From an uncultured Prevotella sp. (GTDB taxonomy: Bacteria > Bacteroidota > Bacteroidia > Bacteroidales > Bacteroidaceae): a DNA stretch of 64,000 bases. Below, in pieces: positions 17,817 to 26,800 of the stretch. The notes under the pieces were generated by a model. It saw only the letters and a list, made by a program, of their open reading frames with translations. It ran no database searches and was not told the origin of the DNA. The translations under genes were made by a program, and so were the position numbers. The DNA is taken from assembly GCA_900541335.1 (NCBI GenBank), contig UQJC01000001.1, forward strand, positions 124,001 to 188,000, given 5' to 3'. Numbering within the stretch: the stretch's first letter is position 1; each line of letters opens with the position of its first letter.

Positions 17817-18452
17817 ATGAGGTATCTCCGACATATCGTATGCCCTGTATTGCTGACCGTAGTTCTACTGTTGGCAGTACGGGGTTTGCTCATTAACCAC
17901 ATTCGCCTGCCCGAAGATACAGCCGTTCGGGGACTGCTCCCCGGTCAGCGCGCCTTCGTCAGCCTGACCTATTACGGGTTGCGCCTTCCGGGTGAACAGT
18001 GGTGGGGCTATCACCGTTGGGGATACCGCGTTCCTGAAGTGGGTGAATTCATCCTCTTCAACTTGCCTGCCTCCATTCCGGCCGCACCCGTACCGCAAAG
18101 TGTAGGCATTTGTCAAGCGTTACCAGGCGATACGGTCTGGATTGACCCCGTACGCAAACTGATATTGCCTGCCCGCACCTCACCCGATGCCGAGGTCTTG
18201 ATCATTCCCCAACGTAACCGCTCACTCCCTGTCACGCCTTACAATGCCCATTTGCTGGCTTACCTGCTTCGCCAATATGAAGGCTGTCATGCTACGACCA
18301 ATGGGCAAGGACAATTGCTTTTAGACCGCACACCGGTGAGCCAAGTTCGCTTCTCACGCGATTATTACTGGATTGAAACTCGCAACGATGCTTACGTGCT
18401 CGTTCCCCACGACGCTTTAATCGGCAAGGTTGTTAAGGTCCTCAATCGGTAA
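17817..18452 (+). CDS. S26 signal-peptidase-like protein lacking the catalytic dyad
   Basis: A 211-aa protein with one N-terminal membrane helix (residues 8-26) and a recognisable S26 fold: VGEFILFNLP, CQALPGDTVWI and DYYWIETRNDAYVLVPHDALIGKV match the LepB boxes next door. Aligned on those boxes, the serine position is Thr35 (LPEDTAV against IPSSSL) and the lysine position is Gly97 (VGICQALPG against VKRCVGLPG). Both catalytic residues are therefore lost, and so is the DNRDNSxDSR motif. It probably does not cleave peptides and may scaffold or regulate LepB. It starts 42 nt after lepB. Confidence 0.82.
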   Translation: MRYLRHIVCPVLLTVVLLLAVRGLLINHIRLPEDTAVRGLLPGQRAFVSLTYYGLRLPGEQWWGYHRWGYRVPEVGEFILFNLPASIPAAPVPQSVGICQALPGDTVWIDPVRKLILPARTSPDAEVLIIPQRNRSLPVTPYNAHLLAYLLRQYEGCHATTNGQGQLLLDRTPVSQVRFSRDYYWIETRNDAYVLVPHDALIGKVVKVLNR

Positions 18453-18537
18453 TTCTCCTGGTTGCGACGAAGTAGCCCCTTTATTCATACGCTCTCATTC
18501 ATATTTATTTTCTCCCCTCCTACCAATCGTTCTTCCT

Positions 18538-19200
18538 ATGCTTCTACTCTCTACAGCCTATTTGGCTCCCGTACAATATTATGCCCATCTTTATGCGGCA
18601 AACGAAGTATGGGAAGACCGTTACGAACATTACGTCAAGCAGACTTTCCGCAACCGTTGCTACATAGCTACTCCCGACGGACCGTTAGCGTTGACCCTCC
18701 CGGTGGTGCGAAACGGGGCAACTCGCACAGCAACCCGCGACATTCGGCTTTCAGACCACGGCAATTGGCGTCACCTGCACTGGAACGCGTTAGTTTCAGC
18801 CTATGAGAACAGCCCCTACTTCGAGTACTATGCGGACGACTTTCGTCCACTCTACGAGAAACGCTTTGACTTCTTGGTCGACTTCAACGAAGCATTGCAA
18901 CAAATCGTACTGGAAGAGTTGGCACTCACGCCCCACATTCAGCAAACCTCTGCCTATTATAGCGAATGTACACCTGAAATAACAGACCTTCGTCAGCTTC
19001 TTCACCCGAAAGCTTCAACCGAAGCAGACCCGCTATTTCAGCCTCAACCCTATTATCAGGTCTTTGCCGAACGCACGGGCTTCCTCCCCAACCTCAGCAT
19101 TGCTGACTTGCTCTTCAACATGGGACCTGAAAGCCGATTGGTGCTGAAGAAAAGTCTACAGGAAGCTACACCTATTATCGGATCAGAGGTTATAAAGTAA
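18538..19200 (+). CDS. WbqC family protein
   Basis: A 220-aa protein with the family opening LLSTAYLAPVQYYAHLY and the conserved QTFRNRCYIATPDGPLALTLPV and NSPYFEYYADDF segments. WbqC-like proteins occur in glycan (O-antigen) clusters and are widespread in Bacteroidetes. The biochemical role is not established, though an amine or acyl transfer role on sugars has been suggested by context. The ATG at 18538 was chosen because conservation begins there. It is the last gene after dapB, lepB and the dead paralogue, an order seen in related genomes. Confidence 0.83.
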   Translation: MLLLSTAYLAPVQYYAHLYAANEVWEDRYEHYVKQTFRNRCYIATPDGPLALTLPVVRNGATRTATRDIRLSDHGNWRHLHWNALVSAYENSPYFEYYADDFRPLYEKRFDFLVDFNEALQQIVLEELALTPHIQQTSAYYSECTPEITDLRQLLHPKASTEADPLFQPQPYYQVFAERTGFLPNLSIADLLFNMGPESRLVLKKSLQEATPIIGSEVIK

Positions 19201-19390
19201 CCTGCTACTGCTTGATTGCTCGGTATTGTTCAAGGTTACGAGATTGAGAAATAAGGAGGTTACGAAGTAGGAACGCTTCTCCCCTACCCTCAAAAAGTAA
19301 CTTCATTACCTCTGTGACCTGTAATCTCCAGCTCTCCCTATAATTGTATCATCCCGACTACTATCCATTATCTTCCAAATATCTAATCTT

Positions 19391-22300
19391 ATGCGTAAAT
19401 CAACGATGACCCTTTTGGCGGCTATACTTGCTGCTCCCGCGTGGAGTCAGGTAGCACCGCTCGGAGGTTTTTACTACGGACAGATGCCCGCACCCACCGG
19501 TTGGGAGTGGCAAAGTCCCGACTCGGTGGCGTACAACAAGCAACTGCCGCACGCATGGTTCTTCTCGTTCAACAACGTAGAAGAGGCACGCAAAGTGTTG
19601 CCCGAACACAGTTCACTGTGGCAAACGCTGAACGGTGAATGGCAATTCCACTGGGCTTCCAACCCCGACCAGCGTCCGAAAGACTTCTTCCAGAAGAACT
19701 TCGATGCTTCGAAATGGGACAAGGTTCAGGTGCCCATGAACTGGAACCTCGCCGGTATTCAGAAAGACGGCACGTACAAGTATGGCAAACCCATCTATTC
19801 AAACCAGCGTGTCATCTTCCAGCACGCTGTAGCTGTAGGTGACTGGAAAGGTGGCGTTATGCGTACTCCGCCCAAGGATTGGCTCACTTACACCGACCGC
19901 AACGAGGTGGGTTCCTACCGTCGCACATTCACCATTCCTGCTGATTGGAAAGACAAGGAAGTGTACATCAACTTCGACGGTGTCGACTCTTTCTTCTATC
20001 TCTACATCAACGGCCGTTACGTAGGTTTCTCCAAGAACTCACGCAACCTTGCCCAGTTCAACATCACTCCTTATCTCAACGCGGAGGGTGAGAACCTCGT
20101 GGCTGTCGAAGTCTATCGTCACAGCGATGGTTCTTTCCTCGAAAGTCAGGATATGTTCCGCCTGCCGGGTATCTTCCGCGACGTAGCCTTGACGGCAAAG
20201 CCCAAGGTACAGGTACGCGACATCAAGGCTATTCCGGAATACGACGACACGTATACCAACGCTTCGCTGAAGATTACTGCTCAGGTATCTAACCTCTCAA
20301 CGAAGAAGGCTAAAGGCTACAGCATTGCTTACTCGCTGTATGAGAATAAGCTCTACTCTGATGAGAACACGCTCGTACCTGGTGTAACCGTTACGGCTCC
20401 CGTATCTGAAGTGGGCAAAAACGGCGAAATCGAAGTTTGCGCTACACTGGCTGCCGGCAACAAGGTGAAGCCCTGGAGCGCAGAAGCTCCCCACCGCTAC
20501 ACGCTCGTTGGTGAACTGAAGGACAAGAAGGGACGCACGGTCGAAACCTTCTCAACCATTGTCGGTTTCCGCGAAATCGAAATCAAGGAAACTCCCGCTG
20601 ACAAGGACGAGTTCGGACTGGCAGGCCGCTATTACTACCTCAACGGCCAGCCCATCAAGATGAAGGGTGTCAACCGTCACGAGTCTAACCCCGAAACGGG
20701 TCACTACATTACGCGCGAGCAGATGGAGAAGGAAGTGTTCCTCATGAAGCGTGGCAACATCAACCACGTGCGTAACTCACACTACCCCGATGCTCCTTAC
20801 TGGTACTACCTCTGCGACAAGTACGGTCTCTACCTCGAAGACGAGGCAAACATCGAAAGCCACCAGTACTACTATGGCGATGCCAGCCTTTCTCACGTGC
20901 CTGAGTTTAAGAATGCACACGTAGCCCGCAACATGGAAATGGTACACGCTACGGTCAACTCTCCCTCTGTCGTACTCTGGAGTTTGGGTAACGAGGCCGG
21001 TCCGGGCAAGAACTTTGTGGCTTGCTACGATGCTATCCGCAGCTATGACCTCTCCCGCCCCGTACAGTACGAGCGCAACAACGACATTGTTGATATAGGT
21101 TCGAACCAGTATCCTTCCATCCCCTGGGTACAAGGTGCGGTAAAGGGCAACTACAAGATGAAGTATCCCTACCACATCTCAGAATATGCCCACTCTATGG
21201 GTAATGCTTGTGGTAACCTCATCGACTACTGGGAGGCTATCGAAAGCACCAACTTCTTTATTGGTGGTGCCATCTGGGACTGGGTAGACCAGGCTATGTA
21301 TGGCTACGACAAGGGGGTACGTTACTTTGGTTACGGCGGTGACTTCGGACAGGACAACAAGCCCAATGACGGTATGTTCTGTATGAACGGTATCATGCGC
21401 CCCGACCTGGAACCCAAGGCACAGTACTACGAAGTAAAGAAGGTTTACCAAAACATTGGTGTGAAGGCGATTGACCTCACCAAGGGACGCATTGAAATCT
21501 TCAACAAGAACTACTTCGAACCGCTCAAGGATTACCAGATTGTGTGGTCACTCTGGAAAGATGGTGTTGCAGTAATCAAGAACGCTCCGCTGCAGGGTGC
21601 CAAGAACATTGTCGGACCGCGCGAAAAGCAACAATACGTTCTGCCGTACGAATACGACAAGCTCGATCCCGCCAGCGAATACTTTGTCAAGGTACAGTTC
21701 CTCCTTGCATCCGACATGCCTTGGGCTAAGCAGGGTTATGTACAAATGGAAGAACAGCTCCGTGTACGCGGTGCAGAGGAGAAGGCTCCCGCTTTGACGC
21801 AAGTGGCCCAGGGTGGTAAGCTGAAAACGACGAAGGAAGGTCAGTACACCGTTATCAAGGGCGACGGCTTTACGGCGAAGTTTGACAACCAAACGGGTTC
21901 GTTGGCTGGCTTGCAATATGGTGACCAAACGATTATCCGCGACGGCGAAGGTCCGAAGCTCGACGCCTTCCGTGCCCCGACGGACAACGATGCCGGTATC
22001 GGTTATCCGGGTGCTTGGTTCCAGTATGGACTCTACAACCTGCACCACAAGGTACTCGTTTCGAACATCACCACCTTGCCCGACGGACGTTGCCAGCTGA
22101 GCTTCACAGTCGAAAGTCAGGCTCCCGAAGGTTCGCGCCAGGCTTATGGTGACCGTGACCGCACTCCCGAGAAGGTGTACCGCTTTGACGTAGACAAGAA
22201 GAAACTCGGTGAGGCAGACCTCAAGTTTACGACTAACCAGGTTTACACGGTTTATCCCGACGGCTCAGTCGAATTGCAAAGTGCCATCTCAGCCAACCGC

Positions 22301-23458
22301 TCCAACATTGTGTTGCCGCGCATTGGTTACGCTCTGCAGTTGCCGGGTGACATGAAGAATTACCACTATTACGGTCGTGGCCCGATCAACAACTACAACG
22401 ACCGCAAGACAGGTCAGTTCATTGAACTCCACTCTTCAACGGTAGCCGAACAGGGCATTATGCTTCCCAAACCTCAGTCACAGGGTAACCGCGAGGAAGT
22501 ACGCTGGTGTGCACTCACCAATGACCGTGGTCAGGGTGTCGTATTCATTGCCGACAGCACCATGTCAGCTTCTGCCCTCCCCTGGAGCCAGCAGGAAATG
22601 ACCGTGGCTGCTCATCCCCACCAGTTGCCTAAGTCTTCAGGCACTCACCTCCACCTCGATGCCAAGGTAACGGGTCTCGGCGGTGCCAGCTGTGGTCAGG
22701 GTGGTCCTTTGGCTCCCGACCAGGTACGTAGCGGCAGCTATGACTTCGGCTTCATCATCCGTCCGTTGAACATCGGTCGCGCGATGCCCGCACACATCAA
22801 CGAAACGGCACAGGTTTCTGCTGCAGGCGAAAAGCCTATCAACATGGCTCACAGCCGTGTGGGTAAGGTGACCTTGAGCACGGCTGCCAAGAACCGCACC
22901 ATCGTTTACTCCATCAACGGAGCCAAGAAGGGACAGGTTTACACAGGTGCTATCGATCTGCGTGCCGGCGGTAAGGTAACGGCCTGGTACAAGGAGAACC
23001 CTGCACTGAAGGTCGAAATGACTTATCCGAAGATTGAAAGTGTGCCCCTCGAAGTGGCTTTCGCTTCTTCTGAAGAACCGGGCAGTGGCAGTGCAACGCG
23101 TATGGTCGACGGTGATCCTTCCAGCATCTGGCACACCATGTACTCCATCACCCTCGCCAAGTACCCGCACTGGGTTGACTTTGACGCTGGTGAAACGAAG
23201 AACATGAAGGGCTTCACACTCCTGCCTCGTCAGGAAGGTGCCAACGGTTGGATCAAGGACTACGAAATCTATGTCAGCCAGGATGGCAAGGAATGGGGTG
23301 AACCCATTGTGAAGGGTACGTTTGCCCGCAATGCGGAACTCAAGCGTGTGATGTTCGACAAGCCCGTACAGGCTCGCTTCATCCGTCTGCGCGCACTCAA
23401 CGAACACAACGGTCAGGACTATGCTTCTGCCGCAGAGTTCACACTGATTGCTGACTAA
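19391..23458 (+). CDS. Secreted GH2 beta-galactosidase with discoidin domain
   Basis: A 1355-aa exported enzyme (signal peptide to about residue 20, AWSQ). Domains in order: GH2 sugar-binding jelly roll, Ig-like domain, TIM barrel, a further Ig-like domain, a beta-galactosidase small-chain domain (around 800-1050), a linker with Ig-like features, and an F5/8 type C (discoidin) domain at about 1210-1355. The acid/base Glu is in SLGNEAGPG near 535, and the nucleophile Glu in ISEYAHSMGN near 597. It should cleave terminal beta-galactosides. The discoidin domain may hold it on glycans or the cell surface. It has its own terminator and no visible SusCD pair nearby. Confidence 0.93.
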   Translation: MRKSTMTLLAAILAAPAWSQVAPLGGFYYGQMPAPTGWEWQSPDSVAYNKQLPHAWFFSFNNVEEARKVLPEHSSLWQTLNGEWQFHWASNPDQRPKDFFQKNFDASKWDKVQVPMNWNLAGIQKDGTYKYGKPIYSNQRVIFQHAVAVGDWKGGVMRTPPKDWLTYTDRNEVGSYRRTFTIPADWKDKEVYINFDGVDSFFYLYINGRYVGFSKNSRNLAQFNITPYLNAEGENLVAVEVYRHSDGSFLESQDMFRLPGIFRDVALTAKPKVQVRDIKAIPEYDDTYTNASLKITAQVSNLSTKKAKGYSIAYSLYENKLYSDENTLVPGVTVTAPVSEVGKNGEIEVCATLAAGNKVKPWSAEAPHRYTLVGELKDKKGRTVETFSTIVGFREIEIKETPADKDEFGLAGRYYYLNGQPIKMKGVNRHESNPETGHYITREQMEKEVFLMKRGNINHVRNSHYPDAPYWYYLCDKYGLYLEDEANIESHQYYYGDASLSHVPEFKNAHVARNMEMVHATVNSPSVVLWSLGNEAGPGKNFVACYDAIRSYDLSRPVQYERNNDIVDIGSNQYPSIPWVQGAVKGNYKMKYPYHISEYAHSMGNACGNLIDYWEAIESTNFFIGGAIWDWVDQAMYGYDKGVRYFGYGGDFGQDNKPNDGMFCMNGIMRPDLEPKAQYYEVKKVYQNIGVKAIDLTKGRIEIFNKNYFEPLKDYQIVWSLWKDGVAVIKNAPLQGAKNIVGPREKQQYVLPYEYDKLDPASEYFVKVQFLLASDMPWAKQGYVQMEEQLRVRGAEEKAPALTQVAQGGKLKTTKEGQYTVIKGDGFTAKFDNQTGSLAGLQYGDQTIIRDGEGPKLDAFRAPTDNDAGIGYPGAWFQYGLYNLHHKVLVSNITTLPDGRCQLSFTVESQAPEGSRQAYGDRDRTPEKVYRFDVDKKKLGEADLKFTTNQVYTVYPDGSVELQSAISANRSNIVLPRIGYALQLPGDMKNYHYYGRGPINNYNDRKTGQFIELHSSTVAEQGIMLPKPQSQGNREEVRWCALTNDRGQGVVFIADSTMSASALPWSQQEMTVAAHPHQLPKSSGTHLHLDAKVTGLGGASCGQGGPLAPDQVRSGSYDFGFIIRPLNIGRAMPAHINETAQVSAAGEKPINMAHSRVGKVTLSTAAKNRTIVYSINGAKKGQVYTGAIDLRAGGKVTAWYKENPALKVEMTYPKIESVPLEVAFASSEEPGSGSATRMVDGDPSSIWHTMYSITLAKYPHWVDFDAGETKNMKGFTLLPRQEGANGWIKDYEIYVSQDGKEWGEPIVKGTFARNAELKRVMFDKPVQARFIRLRALNEHNGQDYASAAEFTLIAD

Positions 23459-23493
23459 ACTCAGTTTTTCCACAACGGAAAAAACATACAACG

Positions 23494-23531
23494 AAAGGAT
23501 GCGTCTCCGAAAGAAGGCGCATCCTTTTTTT
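23494..23531 (+). terminator. Terminator of the beta-galactosidase gene
   Basis: Stem AAAGGATGCG / CGCATCCTTT with a 14-nt loop, followed by further T (run 23524-23531). Confidence 0.85.
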
Positions 23532-23686
23532 GTGTGTGACAACGATCACTCCTACTCTTGATGATAGCCTATACCGTGTACAGGCTTTGTACCCATTTAT
23601 ACCACGATTTGATGAAGAAATACCTTTAAGAATACGCGGCTATAATAGAAAGCCACAATGAATTACAAATCTTTAAGCAAATAAAC

Positions 23687-23694
23687 GGGGGGGG
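23687..23694. repeat. G8 homopolymer upstream of a promoter
   Basis: Eight consecutive G at 23687-23694, in an AT-rich region, 24 nt before the -7 box of the 1424-aa glycosidase gene. See findings. Confidence 0.85.
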
Positions 23695-23718
23695 TAAAAT
23701 AGATGCTAAAATCATTTG

Positions 23719-23726
23719 TACCTTTG
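23719..23726 (+). promoter_or_regulatory. -7 element of the 1424-aa glycosidase gene
   Basis: TACCTTTG followed by C. The expected -33 position (about 23695-23698) reads TAAA and is immediately preceded by the G8 tract, so the -33 element is poor. The leader to the ATG at 23834 is about 100 nt. The rest of 23532-23833 shows nothing else. Confidence 0.55.
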
Positions 23727-23833
23727 CAAACGAATCTTTTAACTATCAACCTTATAGGGCTGATTTTACCATTTTCTACAACTGAAAAAATTTACCATCT
23801 AATTCTATCAATCTATCAACAACCTAAGTATCT

Positions 23834-26800
23834 ATGAGAAAATTAGTCTCTCTCTTTGCCCTTTGTACCTGCACTTCGATGCAGCTTTGGGCAGACAAGG
23901 TGCAGGTCTCTACGACTGAGCCCAATGCTCAGGCGAAGCCCGAACACCTTTACACGATGCAGAATGGCAACGGCCTCTACGCCAACGCCACCACTGCACC
24001 GACGCAGACGGAGGAAAACCGAGGTCTGTTTGCTTTCTACGCCGTGCCTGACAAGACCGATGCGTACTACGTTTACAGCCATTCAGCCAAGAAGTGGCTC
24101 ACGTACACACAGGCTGACAGCTACAACAACGGCATCAGCTTTGTCAAGATGAGCGACACGAAGGTGGAAAACGCTTACTTCAAGGTCAGCAACTATGCCG
24201 GGGACAACTACGAACTCCAGCCCTACACCACTTCAGGCACGAACGACAAGTATCTGAACTGGTTTTCGGGTACTTCGCAGAATCCCCTCGACGGTACGAC
24301 TACGCTCGGTCTTTGGGAACAAAACGGTAATACAGACGGCGGCAGCCGCTACACCTTCACCGAAGTCAGCATCAAGAGCTACACTTACACCATCAGTGCA
24401 CCCGAAGGGGTGAAGGTGACCATCGGCGGTAAGGAGTACACCAACGGAAAAACTTACACGCAGGAGGGTTCGCTCAAAAAGGATAATGTCAGTGTCAACG
24501 TAGCAACCAACCAGTTTGCCGCCATCTCTATTGATGACGTAAAGGGTACGATTAACGTACAAGTGGTAACCATTCCCGAACAGGCTGACAAAGAGCTCTA
24601 TACCAACGCTGTGCTCTACCCGCAACAGCAGGAAGCTGTAGGTGTAGCTACTATTGAGACGAAGGACAATGTTTATACGCTCAGCAATAAGGTGCTGGCA
24701 GCCAGCTTCATGAAGGTGGGCGACGCGCTCTTCTTCGCCGGTTCTAAGGCAATGGATCTTCAGGCTGGTACGGAGCCCTTCACCGTAGCCTTTGGCAGTG
24801 GGGACAACGTACCCGCTTCGGCCATGACGCTCAAGAGCGTAGAGACGGCTGACTTGAAGCCCGTAGAGAATGCCGTAGGTGGTGCAGAACACTACAACGG
24901 TAAGGCCATCGTTGCCAACTACGAATACAAGTACAAGGATTCACTCGTACAGATTGTTTGGCGCGCTGTGCTTCGCGACGGCAGCCACTATCTCCGCACG
25001 GAAATGGAACTCAAGGGTGTAAACAACGTGGATATGTTTAACATCATCCCGATGATTTACAACGTTGACACCAAAAAGGCAGGTTCTACACCTGCAGCCA
25101 TCGGCAACACGCGCGGACAGGTACTCGTAAGCAACAAAATCTTTGCCGGTATCGAAACGCCGACGGGTTACAATACGATTGGCGGCGCAACGGGCGACGA
25201 AGATAAGTGGACGCTGGAACAGACTCTTGACCCTGTTGGCTTGACGAAGGATTCTTGGACACAAGTAGAAAAGGAAAATATTCCGAACCGTGTCATTGAA
25301 GCTACGGGTAAAAACCACCCCAATATCATGGCTCACGAAATTGAGAACGTTACGCTCAAGAAGAACCAGAAGGTGGAAATCCTCGTGAAGTACAAGGCTG
25401 GTGCCAACCGCTTGAATCTGGGTGGTGTAGACCTGCTCGATGGCAGCAAGAACATCAGTGCCAGCGACTACCACAGCGCATTCACAGGCAACGCTCACAG
25501 CAACAACACGTTCACCTTCATTGCTCCCAATGACGGTACGTTCTCACTCCGCCTGTTTGCTGAAAATGCCTCTGAGCCTATCACGGCAAGCTGCGATGTC
25601 ACAACGACCATTTACAACCCCAAGGAAGGTGCCATCGTTACAGCTGACATCGTAGGTATGCAGGGACGCTGGAGCCGTAACACCACGCTCGAAGCAGGCG
25701 AAACTTGGAAGGTTTCTTCGGTGGTAGGTCTCATTGCCCAAGACGGCAAACAGGCTGAAACGGACATCACGAAGACGCAGAAACGCCGTTCATTCCTTGC
25801 TTACTCCGAACGTGAACGCGCAGTGCCTTGGCGTGCGAACCCCGTTTACATCTCCTGGTACGAACTGAACATTGACCGCAACAACGCACAAGACCCGACG
25901 AAGAACTTCGTTTCCAAACAAATGGAAGACGTAGTCAGCCACTGGAAAAAGGATATGTACGACCGTTACGGTGTAGCTCCCCGCAGCTTCGTCATTGATG
26001 ATGGTTGGGACAACTACGGCACGTGGACCTTCCACGCTGGCTTCCCCAACGAAATGCGTGACTTCTCGAAGATTGCAGCCGAAATGAACGCCGGTGTGGG
26101 CGCATGGCTCGGTCCGGTCGGTGGTTATGGTCAGAGTGGTAACTACCGCCGTCAGTACTGGAACGGCAAGGGCGGTATGCAGCTCTCTAACCCGGCCTAC
26201 TACAAGGTATTTAAGGATGCGGCTTACAACTTGACACAGAATCAAGGCGACTTCACCTTCTTCAAGTTTGACGGTATCTCAGCTCAGTTCTCTGCTACGG
26301 GACCCGATGCCGGCGATACGGGTAACGAGAATGCAGAAGGCATCATCCGCCTCGAACGCTACGTGCGCGAGGAACTGAAGCGTGACATCTTCTTCAACAC
26401 AACGGTAGGTACTTGGGCAAGCCCCTTCTGGTATCAGTATACCGATGCTACCTGGCGTCAGGAAGGTGACTACGGCGAAATGGGTAATAACAAGATTGAC
26501 CGCGAAAAGTGGATTACCTACCGCGACAACCTCGTTCACCAGAACTACGTGACGAACTCTCCGCTCTGCCCCATCAACACGTTGATGACCCACGGATTCA
26601 TCCTCACGAAGTATGGTGCTGTAAGTAAGAACATGGACTACGAAGCAGTGCTCCGCGAACTCCGTTGCGCCTTCGTCTGTGGTTCGGGTATGGTGGAACT
26701 CTACAACGACTATCCTTTGATGAACTCCATCAACAAGGGACAGCTTTGGGCTGACCTCGCTGAGTGCATCAGCTGGCAGAAGCGCAATGCTGACGTTCTC

